From: an uncultured Blautia sp.
GTDB taxonomy: Bacteria > Bacillota > Clostridia > Lachnospirales > Lachnospiraceae
Assembly (NCBI GenBank): GCA_900549015.1
Contig: URMH01000016.1
Coordinates: forward strand, 1 to 54,252
DNA length: 54,252 nucleotides
Direction of reading: 5' to 3'
In this document: piece after piece, positions 9,644 through 17,324 of the stretch
Layout: each line of letters begins with the position of its first letter
Numbering within the stretch: the stretch's first letter is position 1
Notes under the pieces: model-generated
Told to the model about the DNA's origin: nothing
Database searches by the model: none
Seen by the model: only the letters and a program-made list of their open reading frames with translations
Position numbers and translations under genes: made by a program

Positions 9644-10588
9644 TTAGATGTGGATGGTAGTTCCGGTTTTTCCGTGGATGCCATCCCTTGCTTTTTCAAG
9701 GAGAGTAATCATAGCGGTTCTTCCCGGAGCAGAGGAGGCGAAATCAACAGCAGCCTGTACTTTCGGAAGCATAGAGCCTGCTGCAAATTCTCCGTCCTCA
9801 ATATATTTCTGTGCTTCTTCTACCGTAAGGTCGGAAAGCCATTTCTCGTCTTCTTTTCCGAAATGGATGGCTACTTTTTCTACGGCAGTGAGAATGATCA
9901 GCATATCTGCGGCCAGTTCTTTTGCCAGAAGGCAGCTTGCGAAATCCTTGTCAATGACGGCGGAAGCGCCTTTTAAATGATCTTCTTTTAATACAACGGG
10001 AATGCCGCCGCCTCCGCAGCAGATAACGATTTTATTTGCGTCAACGAGACTTCTGATGGCGTCCTGCTCCACGATTTCCACAGGCTTTGGAGAAGCCACA
10101 ACGCGGCGGTAGCCTCTTCCTGCGTCTTCTTTCATAATGTGGCCGTATGCGGCTGCCTGATGTTCGGCTTCCTCTTTTGAGAGGAAATGACCGATGGGCT
10201 TGCTTGGATTTTCAAATGCCGGATCGTCCGGATCCACACGTACCTGTGTGACAACTGTGACAACAGGGGTACGCATAAAGCCTCGTTTGCGAAGCTCTTC
10301 CCGAAGTGCGTTCTGAAGATCATAGCCGATGTATGCCTGACTCATGGCAACGCATACGGAGAGAGGCGTGTTTGGCTGTGAGGCATCTTCCCTGGAAAGA
10401 GCAGCCATTGCATTATTAATCATGCCTACCTGAGGTCCATTTCCATGTACAACAACTACCTGATGTCCTTCCTCAATCAAATCGCACAAAGCTTTCGCCG
10501 TTGTTTTTACTGCTTTCATCTGCTCCGGAAGTGTATCTCCAAGTGCGTTTCCTCCAAGAGCAATTACAATTCGTTTTCTTTTATACAT
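9644..10588 (-). CDS. arcC: Carbamate kinase
   Basis: A 314-residue amino-acid-kinase-fold enzyme with ALGGNAL at the N-terminus, VVHGNGPQVG near residue 45 and CCGGGGIP near 188. It converts carbamoyl phosphate and ADP to ATP, carbamate decomposing to NH3 and CO2. It is the last gene of the - strand unit ygeX-ygeY-ygeW-arcC and corresponds to YqeA of the E. coli purine degradation cluster. Here it probably collects the carbamoyl phosphate made by the YgeW carbamoyltransferase rather than by the arginine deiminase pathway, since no arginine deiminase or antiporter is near. A GGGAGG ribosome site lies before its ATG. Confidence 0.92.
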   Translation of the reverse strand: MYKRKRIVIALGGNALGDTLPEQMKAVKTTAKALCDLIEEGHQVVVVHGNGPQVGMINNAMAALSREDASQPNTPLSVCVAMSQAYIGYDLQNALREELRKRGFMRTPVVTVVTQVRVDPDDPAFENPSKPIGHFLSKEEAEHQAAAYGHIMKEDAGRGYRRVVASPKPVEIVEQDAIRSLVDANKIVICCGGGGIPVVLKEDHLKGASAVIDKDFASCLLAKELAADMLIILTAVEKVAIHFGKEDEKWLSDLTVEEAQKYIEDGEFAAGSMLPKVQAAVDFASSAPGRTAMITLLEKARDGIHGKTGTTIHI

Positions 10589-10613
10589 TATAAAAACCTC
10601 CCAAAGAAAAGCA

Positions 10614-10633
10614 GGGCTGTATTGCTACAGCCC
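10614..10633 (-). terminator. Hairpin between ygeW and arcC
   Basis: A perfect eight-base-pair stem (GGGCTGTA/TACAGCCC) with a TTGC loop lies in the 62-base gap. On the - strand it is followed by TGCTTTTCTTT, only a weak T run. It may partly terminate or protect an mRNA end so that arcC is expressed differently from ygeW. Confidence 0.4.
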
Positions 10634-10650
10634 CTTTGTATTAAGATAAA

Positions 10651-11844
10651 TTATTTCAAAATTCTCGGAGCAGCTTTTACTTCCAGCTTTTTCAGAAGCT
10701 CCTGTGGATTTTCGAATTTGGAAAGAAGAATCATAGAAGCAATGATATATGGTTTGAAGCTTGCTTCTTTGTAAAGCGGAATGCGGTAGCGGTCAAATAC
10801 GCTTGCGTCTACTTCACCTGTCTCGCAGCTTACGCCTGTAATGTCAGCAGGGAGGCAGTGGAGATACAGAGCCTTTCCGTCTTTTGTTGTCTTCATTAAT
10901 TCTTCTGTACAAGCCCAGTCTTTATGATGTGCATTCTGTGCAAGAAGTTCTTTTTCCAGTTTATCAATACCGTCGAAATCTCCTTCTCCGTAAAGATTGG
11001 TACGTGTTTCCATAGCTGCAAATGGAGCCCAGCTCTTTGGATATACAATATCTGCATCCTTGAAAGCTTCTTCCATGCTGTTTGTTTTTGTGAAGGAACC
11101 GCCGCTTGCTGCTGCATTCTTTCTTGCGATTTCTTCTACCTCAGGCATAACATCGTATCCTTCCGGATGTGCAAGAACTACGTCCATGCCAAAACGTGTC
11201 ATAAGACCGATTACACCCTGAGGTACAGAAAGCGGTTTTCCATAAGAAGGAGAGTAAGCCCATGTCATGGCAAGTTTTTTGCCTTTTAAGTTTTCCACAC
11301 CGCCAAATTCATGAATGATGTGAAGCATATCTGCCATACACTGTGTTGGGTGGTCTACGTCGCACTGCAGGTTTACGAGAGTAGGACGCTGCTCTAAGAT
11401 ACCGTCTTTATTTCCCTCTGTAACTGCGTCCATAAATTCTTTCTGGTAAGCGTGGCCTTTTCCGATGTACATATCGTCGCGGATACCGATCACATCTGCC
11501 ATGAAGGAAACCATGTTTGCTGTCTCGCGAACCGTTTCTCCGTGTGCGATCTGGGATTTCTTTTCGTCAAGGTCCTGTACCTCAAGTCCCAGAAGGTTGC
11601 AGGCGGAAGCGAAAGAGAAGCGGGTACGTGTGGAGTTGTCGCGGAAGATGGAAATTCCGAGACCGCTTTCAAATACCTTTGTGGAGATATTGTTTTCTCT
11701 CATGAAGCGGAGAGCGTCCGCTACAGTAAAGACTGCCTCCAGTTCTTCGTCTGTTTTGTCCCAGGTCCAGAAGAAGTCGTTGTTGTACATTTCCTTAAAA
11801 TTCAGGCTGTTCAGCTTGTCAATGTAATCCTGTAATGTTTTCAT
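10651..11844 (-). CDS. ygeW: Knotted carbamoyltransferase YgeW
   Basis: A 397-residue member of the aspartate/ornithine carbamoyltransferase superfamily. DNSTRTRFSF near residue 70 supplies the carbamoyl phosphate loop, and HCLPAD near 328 is the second-substrate motif. The long insertions match the YgeW subgroup, whose true substrate was long unknown. Recent work on anaerobic purine breakdown places it in phosphorolytic removal of a carbamoyl group from a ureido intermediate related to 2,3-diureidopropionate, giving carbamoyl phosphate. Its place between ygeY and the carbamate kinase gene fits this. An AAAGGAT site precedes the ATG. Confidence 0.9.
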   Translation of the reverse strand: MKTLQDYIDKLNSLNFKEMYNNDFFWTWDKTDEELEAVFTVADALRFMRENNISTKVFESGLGISIFRDNSTRTRFSFASACNLLGLEVQDLDEKKSQIAHGETVRETANMVSFMADVIGIRDDMYIGKGHAYQKEFMDAVTEGNKDGILEQRPTLVNLQCDVDHPTQCMADMLHIIHEFGGVENLKGKKLAMTWAYSPSYGKPLSVPQGVIGLMTRFGMDVVLAHPEGYDVMPEVEEIARKNAAASGGSFTKTNSMEEAFKDADIVYPKSWAPFAAMETRTNLYGEGDFDGIDKLEKELLAQNAHHKDWACTEELMKTTKDGKALYLHCLPADITGVSCETGEVDASVFDRYRIPLYKEASFKPYIIASMILLSKFENPQELLKKLEVKAAPRILK

Positions 11845-11915
11845 ATTTTTATATCCTTTCTGTGCTATATGATTTTATACTTTTTATAACGATGGAGGTA
11901 TGAAAGTTATATTTC

Positions 11916-13226
11916 CTATTTGCAGTAAGCGCCCGGAAGAGCAGCGTAAACAGCAGCGCATCTTACCAGGTCGATTTTCCATGTTTTTTCGTTTGGAGCA
12001 TGAGCCTGTGCCTCTGCGCCGGGACCGAAGCCGATACATGGAATGCCGTTTCTTCCCATGATGGAAACGCCGTTTGTGGAGAAGGTCCATTTATCTGTGA
12101 GAGGACGTGCTTTTCTCATGATCTCTGTCTCTTTGTTTCCAACACGTTCTGTTCCGTACAGTCCTGTGTATGCTTCTTCCAGCGCTTTTGTAACTTTATG
12201 GTCTTTGGGAATTACCCATGTAGGGAAGTAGCACTCGATCGGATATACAAGCTCTGTCCAGGATGGACGGGAGTATTCATACATGGATACAGTAACATCA
12301 TCGCCATATTTCTTTACAGATGGAAGAGCGCGGATTTCATCTAAGCAGCTTTCCCATGTTTCGCCTGCTGTCATACGTCTGTCAAGAGATACAGAGCAGG
12401 AGTCTGCAACTGCACAGCGGCTGGGGGAAGTATAGAAAATTTCGGAGGTAGTAACTGTTCCTCTTCCAAGAAAACGTGCCTCTTCCCACTGTGGGTTATA
12501 TTTTTCGTCCAGCATTTTTACAAGACCTTTTATTTCTTTGTCATCTGCTGCGTCATTTTCGTTTAATGCGCGTACATCCTGAAGAATGTCAGCCATTTTG
12601 TAGATGGCGTTGTCACCGCGTTCCGGAGCGGAACCGTGGCAGGAAACACCTTTTACGTCCACGCGGATTTCCATACGTCCGCGTTGTCCTCGGTAGATAC
12701 CGCCGTCTGTCGGCTCTGTAGATACAACAAATTCCGGGCGAACCTTATCTTCATTGATAATGTACTGCCAGCAAAGACCGTCACAGTCTTCCTCCTGAAC
12801 AGTACCGGTTACAAGAACCTGGAATTTATCATTGAGAAGGTTTAAATCTTTCATAATCTTTGCGCCGTATACAGCAGAAACAATACCGCCCATCTGGTCG
12901 GAAGTTCCGCGTCCGCCGATTTCTTCCTCTGTTTCAAAGCCTTCATATGGGTCGAAATTCCAGTTGTCTCTGTTTCCGATTCCTACGGTATCAATATGGG
13001 CATCAAAACCGATGAGAGTTTTGCCTGTTCCCACGTATCCTAAAACATTACCCATCGGGTCGATTTCTACTTTGTCAAATTCCAGTTTCTCCATTTCTTC
13101 TTTAATGCGCATGATGTGACCTTTTTCACCGCAGCTTTCTCCCGGGATTTTTACAAGATCCCGAAGAAACTTTGTCATATCAGCCTCATAATTTTTTGCA
13201 GCTTCATTAATTTTTGCGTAATCCAT
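11916..13226 (-). CDS. ygeY: YgeY family selenium metabolism-linked hydrolase (M20 fold)
   Basis: A 436-residue dinuclear-metal hydrolase of the M20/ArgE/DapE superfamily. GFDAHIDTVG near residue 72 carries metal ligands, and TVQEEDCDG near 140 holds the general-base glutamate pair. ATG at 13226 is preferred to the longer frame from 13298 because GGGAGG sits just before it and the upstream codons overlap ygeX. The family occurs with selenium-dependent hydroxylases, and is thought to hydrolyse a ureido-type intermediate during anaerobic purine degradation. It is the second gene of the - strand operon, 29 bases after ygeX. Confidence 0.9.
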   Translation of the reverse strand: MDYAKINEAAKNYEADMTKFLRDLVKIPGESCGEKGHIMRIKEEMEKLEFDKVEIDPMGNVLGYVGTGKTLIGFDAHIDTVGIGNRDNWNFDPYEGFETEEEIGGRGTSDQMGGIVSAVYGAKIMKDLNLLNDKFQVLVTGTVQEEDCDGLCWQYIINEDKVRPEFVVSTEPTDGGIYRGQRGRMEIRVDVKGVSCHGSAPERGDNAIYKMADILQDVRALNENDAADDKEIKGLVKMLDEKYNPQWEEARFLGRGTVTTSEIFYTSPSRCAVADSCSVSLDRRMTAGETWESCLDEIRALPSVKKYGDDVTVSMYEYSRPSWTELVYPIECYFPTWVIPKDHKVTKALEEAYTGLYGTERVGNKETEIMRKARPLTDKWTFSTNGVSIMGRNGIPCIGFGPGAEAQAHAPNEKTWKIDLVRCAAVYAALPGAYCK

Positions 13227-13255
13227 AATAAAAACCTCCCTGAAAATATAGAATA

Positions 13256-14485
13256 TTATTTGCTTAATGATTCGTTTGTTCCATAAAGACCGTCCCATAC
13301 GATTTCTTTATAGCGGACAGGGTCTGTATCTCCTTCTGTGGAAATAACAAGAACAACAGAATTTTCATCAAGTTTTAATGCTTCTTTTAAATCTTTTGCG
13401 TCTTCATCGTGAAGAGCGGTGTAGCAGAGTCCAAGCGGCACGGAACCGGATTCTCCGGATACGATATGCGGGTCGCCCGGAAGAGGATTTGCATAAATAC
13501 GGGTTGCTTTTGCGCTCATCCAGTCAGGACAGGAGGCAAATACAGTTACATGGTTTTTCAGAATGTCCCAGCCAATGGTATTGCCTTCCCCACAGGCAAG
13601 ACCAGCCATGATAGTCTGAAGGTCACCTGTAACATTTACAAGACCTCCTGTTTTAGCGACAGCAGAGCGGTAGAGGCAATCTGCGGCACTCGCTTCACAT
13701 ACAGCCATAACAGGTGGATTTTCACGGTATTTATTTGCGAAATATCCAACGACTGCTCCTGCCAGTGATCCTACACCTGCCTGAACGAATACATGAGTGG
13801 GGCGTTCCACGCCGTCTTCCTTTAACTGCTGGTCAGCTTCCCTTACAAGTGTGCCGTAGCCCTGCATGATCCATGACGGGATTTCTTCGTATCCTTCCCA
13901 TGCAGTATCCTGTACGATAATGCCATGCTCTGTTTTTGCCGCTTCTGCAGCAGCCATTCTTACACAGTCATCGTAGTTCATATCTTCGATGGTAACGACT
14001 GCACCTTCTTTTGCAATGTTGTCAAAACGTGTCTTTGTAGTGCCCTTCGGCATACGCACAACGGCTTTCTGTCCCAGTCGGTTTGCTGCCCAGGCAACGC
14101 CTCTTCCGTGATTGCCGTCTGTTGCGGTAAAGAATGTTGCCTGACCAAATTCTTCACGGAGTTTATCGGAAGAAAGTACATTATATGGAAGCTCGCTTAT
14201 GTCTTTTTTAAGCTCCTTTGCTATGTAACGCCCCATCGCGTAAGAACCGCCAAGAACCTTAAAAGCATTCAGGCCGAACCGGTAAGATTCGTCTTTACAG
14301 TAAATGCCTTTTACCCCAAGGTACTGTGCAAGCGCGCCTAATTTTTTCAGAGGAGTGACGCTGTACTGCGGAAAGCTTTTATGAAACTCATTTGCTTTTT
14401 TTACGTTCTCTTCAGACATCAGCTCCAGATAAGAATCCTCTGATTTTGGCACCTCATTTGTAATCCATTTTAACCCTTCTGTCAT
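13256..14485 (-). CDS. dpaL: Diaminopropionate ammonia-lyase
   Basis: A 409-residue fold-type II PLP enzyme (YgeX) converting 2,3-diaminopropionate to pyruvate and two ammonia. The PLP lysine is in RFGLNAFKVLGG near residue 75, TDGNHGRGVA near 120 is the substrate/phosphate loop, and GVGSLAGAVVGYF near 236 binds the cofactor phosphate. It is the first gene of the ygeX-ygeY-ygeW-arcC unit, reads away from the DUF1015 gene, and has GGAGG before its ATG. In this pathway it makes the final products that enter central metabolism. Confidence 0.93.
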   Translation of the reverse strand: MTEGLKWITNEVPKSEDSYLELMSEENVKKANEFHKSFPQYSVTPLKKLGALAQYLGVKGIYCKDESYRFGLNAFKVLGGSYAMGRYIAKELKKDISELPYNVLSSDKLREEFGQATFFTATDGNHGRGVAWAANRLGQKAVVRMPKGTTKTRFDNIAKEGAVVTIEDMNYDDCVRMAAAEAAKTEHGIIVQDTAWEGYEEIPSWIMQGYGTLVREADQQLKEDGVERPTHVFVQAGVGSLAGAVVGYFANKYRENPPVMAVCEASAADCLYRSAVAKTGGLVNVTGDLQTIMAGLACGEGNTIGWDILKNHVTVFASCPDWMSAKATRIYANPLPGDPHIVSGESGSVPLGLCYTALHDEDAKDLKEALKLDENSVVLVISTEGDTDPVRYKEIVWDGLYGTNESLSK

Positions 14486-14533
14486 GATAAATGGGAACCT
14501 CCTTCTCTCAGAAAAATTTCATTTCTTATCTCT

Positions 14534-14561
14534 ATCATACCATAAAAAAATCATTTTGCAA
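14534..14561 (-). promoter_or_regulatory. Probable promoter of ygeX operon
   Basis: On the - strand TTGCAA (14556-14561) and TATGAT (14534-14539) are separated by 16 bases, about 50 bases before the ygeX start. The surrounding 14505-14693 segment is A/T-rich and serves two divergent genes. Confidence 0.55.
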
Positions 14562-14619
14562 TAAGAAAATACAAAAATTTTTAGGTTTTTCAAAAAAAAA
14601 TTAGGGAGTCAACAATTCG

Positions 14620-14648
14620 TTGCTGTAGGGGCGGATTTGTGGTATACT
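14620..14648 (+). promoter_or_regulatory. Probable promoter of the DUF1015 gene
   Basis: TTGCTG (14620-14625), a 17-base spacer and TATACT (14643-14648), a good sigma-A-type match 46 bases before the start codon. It lies back-to-back with the ygeX promoter, so one regulator could act on both. Confidence 0.6.
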
Positions 14649-14693
14649 GAAAGGAAATTTAAGGAAGTTTTTGAAGGATGAGGAGGGGGTATT

Positions 14694-15938
14694 ATGGCAG
14701 TATTTCGTGGATTTCAGGCATTGAGACCAACATCAGAGAAGGCGTCTCGTGTAGCGTCTCTTCCATATGACGTAGTAAGTCGTGAAGAGGCGTATGCATT
14801 GGGGAAAGCTAACCCGGATTCTTTTTTGCATGTAGAGAGGGCAGAGATTGACTGTCCAAAAGAGACGGATATGTATGATGAGTGTGTGTACAGAAAAGCA
14901 GAGGAAAATCTTCAAAAAATGATAGAAGAGGGAACACTCATAGAAGAAGAAAAAAGATGTTTCTACATTTACGAGCTGATCAGAAAAGGAAAGTCTCAGA
15001 CAGGCTTTGTTGGCTGCAGTTCTATTGATGATTATCAAAGTGGTGTCATCAGGCGCCATGAACTTACAAGAACAGAAAAAGAAAAAGACAGAATCCGGCA
15101 TATGGAAGTGTGCTGCGCCAATACAAGTCCTGTATTTCTTACCTGCCGTTATACAGAGAAGCTGAAAATGCTTCTTGAAAGCTGGAAACAGACCCACAGA
15201 CCGGTTTATGATTTTACAGCGGAAGATGAGATTACTCACAGAGTATGGATTGTTGATGAGACAGAAGAAATAAAAATGGCAGAAGAGGAATTTGGAAAGA
15301 TTCCGTCTCTTTATATTGCAGACGGGCATCACCGGGCGGCTTCTGCTGTAAAGACAGGATTAAAATATAGAGAGGAAAATCCGGATTATACAGGAGAAGA
15401 GGAATTTAATTACTTTCTTTCGGTTGTATTTCCATGCGAGCAGCTTACAATTCTTCCTTATCACCGTATTGTGACAGATTTAAAAGGAATTACAGAAAAA
15501 GCCTTTATCGGCAGCTTGAAATTTAATTTTGAACTGATGTTGATGCCGGGATTTCCTTGTAAGCCGGTAGAAAAGCACTGTATGGGTATGTACACAGGAG
15601 GACAGTGGTATCATTTAAAAGCATGGAAGGACGTTTACGAAAAGAAAGACGAGATCTCACAGCTTGACGTATCCATTCTACAGGATAAGGTTCTGCGTCC
15701 TGTGCTTGGGATTGAAGAACCGACAACAGATAAGCGTCTTCGCTTTGCAGGGGGAAATATGAAGCTCCGACAGCTTCAGGAAATGGCGGACGAGACAGGC
15801 GGCGTGGCATTTGTCATGTTCCCGGTAGAGATGGAAGACATTATGAAGATTGCGGACGAGGGAAAGCTGATGCCTCCAAAATCCACCTGGTTTGAGCCGA
15901 AGCTTCGAAGCGGGCTGTTTGTGCATAAATTGAAATAA
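14694..15938 (+). CDS. DUF1015 family protein
   Basis: A 414-residue soluble protein matching the DUF1015 family along its usual full length. Recognisable stretches are SLPYDVVSREEA near residue 23, a RHELT motif near 122 and IADGHHRAASA near 208; the last is the best conserved signature, and its histidines suggest a metal- or nucleotide-handling site. The family has no established biochemical function. Here it is divergent from ygeX and set within the purine degradation genes, which suggests, without proving, a role in the pathway or its regulation. GGAGGGG precedes the ATG. Confidence 0.8.
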   Translation: MAVFRGFQALRPTSEKASRVASLPYDVVSREEAYALGKANPDSFLHVERAEIDCPKETDMYDECVYRKAEENLQKMIEEGTLIEEEKRCFYIYELIRKGKSQTGFVGCSSIDDYQSGVIRRHELTRTEKEKDRIRHMEVCCANTSPVFLTCRYTEKLKMLLESWKQTHRPVYDFTAEDEITHRVWIVDETEEIKMAEEEFGKIPSLYIADGHHRAASAVKTGLKYREENPDYTGEEEFNYFLSVVFPCEQLTILPYHRIVTDLKGITEKAFIGSLKFNFELMLMPGFPCKPVEKHCMGMYTGGQWYHLKAWKDVYEKKDEISQLDVSILQDKVLRPVLGIEEPTTDKRLRFAGGNMKLRQLQEMADETGGVAFVMFPVEMEDIMKIADEGKLMPPKSTWFEPKLRSGLFVHKLK

Positions 15939-15944
15939 AAGACA

Positions 15945-15966
15945 GAGGAGGGCGCGCGCTCTCCTC
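15945..15966. terminator. Convergent hairpin after the DUF1015 gene
   Basis: GAGGAG (15945-15950) pairs with CTCCTC (15961-15966) with GCGC inside, giving a stable GC-rich stem between two convergent genes. T runs on either side are weak, so termination strength is uncertain. Confidence 0.45.
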
Positions 15967-15971
15967 ATGTT

Positions 15972-16496
15972 TCAGCCAATCTCCGTAATATGCCCGGTTT
16001 CTTTGTTGTATTTACAGTATTTCCCATTTTCAGAAATAAAAGGCTGGTATGTATTTGTTTTTACATCTTTTAAGTACACAATTCCCGTAGCGATCATCTG
16101 CACAAGTGAAAATCTTTCGCTTAAACTGGAAATCCATTCGTATGTTTTATTTTTGGAAGAATCAGCCATGACAAGGCTGTATCCGTCATCACAGGGCTCC
16201 AGAGAGAAGTAGATTTTTTCCGCTTTGGAAGGCTCTGCAAAAACCTGGCTTTCAATATAAGAAGAAAAATTCTTTTTTACAAAATCATGGAAAGAATCAA
16301 TGGTATAAGTGACAGAAGAGACTTCGTCTGTAATTTTGTCTCCGCGTTCCAGTCGGGTACGAATAACCTTTAAAACCTCCACGGTCCAGTTGATAAAAGA
16401 AATGGAACTGTAATTCATGCTTTCCAGAAGCTGCTCAATAAGACGTCTGGAGAGGATGTTGGAGCGCACTGCCTCGTTGTATAATTCCTGATTCAT
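15972..16496 (-). CDS. Unrecognised 174-residue protein downstream of YheO-type regulator
   Basis: I do not recognise this protein. It is soluble, without signal peptide or membrane segments. The N-terminal half (residues 1-95) looks helical; the C-terminal half looks like beta strands, ending in a short YCKYNKETGHITEI segment. It starts 15 bases after the regulator gene on the - strand, so the two are almost surely co-transcribed, and it sits between purine degradation genes. It could be a partner or ligand-sensing subunit of the regulator; that is inferred only from position. Start ATG has AGGGAG about eight bases upstream. Confidence 0.7.
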   Translation of the reverse strand: MNQELYNEAVRSNILSRRLIEQLLESMNYSSISFINWTVEVLKVIRTRLERGDKITDEVSSVTYTIDSFHDFVKKNFSSYIESQVFAEPSKAEKIYFSLEPCDDGYSLVMADSSKNKTYEWISSLSERFSLVQMIATGIVYLKDVKTNTYQPFISENGKYCKYNKETGHITEIG

Positions 16497-16511
16497 AATA
16501 AAAACTCCCTT

Positions 16512-17144
16512 CTATTTATTTACATCAATATAGCTGTAAAGTGTGTATTTGGAAATTCCAAAATAACTTGCAACCTTGTCTCCGGATTTTGTGATAAGAA
16601 AAGCGCCTGCATCATTTAAAAACTGAATGGCAGTTACTTTATCGTCCTTATTCATAAGGGCTACCGGTTTGCCCACAATGGCAACAGATTCCTCAATGAG
16701 ATGGTCAAGAAGGTCGTTTACATTGTGGGTGATTTCTCTCGGCTTTTCTTCTTTGTTTTCTGGGGTCACAAGAGCGTGAAGAGCTGTGGCGATCATGGTA
16801 AGTCTTGTAATGTCATAATTGATACCGAATACATAGTGAAGGCTTCCGTCGTCGTCATGGATATAGAAGGTGCTGCACTTTAAAATTTTTCCATCAGAAC
16901 TCTTCATCAGATACCCGGTATGGTCTTTCAGCTCTTCGTTTTTTTCTTTTCCCCGAATTGCGTCAAAAACAGCGTTGGAAGGACCGTCTCCTACATTTCG
17001 GTTTGTTACTTCTCCGTTTATAATAAAAACAATGGAATGTTCCGGCTCTTTTGTTTTCAGATCGTGAATCACGATTTCGCAGTCCGGACCAAACTGGGAG
17101 GCAATTCCCCTTGCAAGCTGTTTCAGCATGGTAAGTCGTCCCAT
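16512..17144 (-). CDS. YheO/DauR-type PAS and helix-turn-helix transcriptional regulator
   Basis: A 210-residue regulator. Residues about 5-120 form a YheO-type PAS-like sensing domain (GPDCEIVIHDL near residue 19, YVFGINYDIT near 103). The C-terminal 60 residues form the DauR-type helix-turn-helix ending in KVASYFGISKYTLYSYI. Family members often control amino-acid or nucleobase catabolic genes. It is divergent from hydA (181 bases apart) and lies inside the purine degradation cluster, so it is the best local candidate for the pathway regulator, perhaps sensing a purine or ureido intermediate. GGAGGTG precedes its ATG. Confidence 0.85.
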   Translation of the reverse strand: MGRLTMLKQLARGIASQFGPDCEIVIHDLKTKEPEHSIVFIINGEVTNRNVGDGPSNAVFDAIRGKEKNEELKDHTGYLMKSSDGKILKCSTFYIHDDDGSLHYVFGINYDITRLTMIATALHALVTPENKEEKPREITHNVNDLLDHLIEESVAIVGKPVALMNKDDKVTAIQFLNDAGAFLITKSGDKVASYFGISKYTLYSYIDVNK

Positions 17145-17324
17145 TTTTACACCTCCGTATTTATTCTTCCTTCACTATATCATACCAAAAAGAAAATAAA
17201 AAGATATTTTACAAAAAAATTAGAGAAACCTTATAAAAGTTGTGAATATATGGGAAGGGATTCTTGATGTATCATGCAAAAAGTGATATATTTGAAAAAA
17301 AGAAGCAGATGGGAGGGCTTTTTT

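Noticed and set aside
9648..9980. Open frames on the + strand opposite arcC
   Set aside because: They lack ribosome sites and run antisense to a clear carbamate kinase gene.
13227..13298. 24-residue N-terminal extension of YgeY
   Set aside because: It overlaps the end of ygeX, and a GGGAGG site stands just before ATG 13226.
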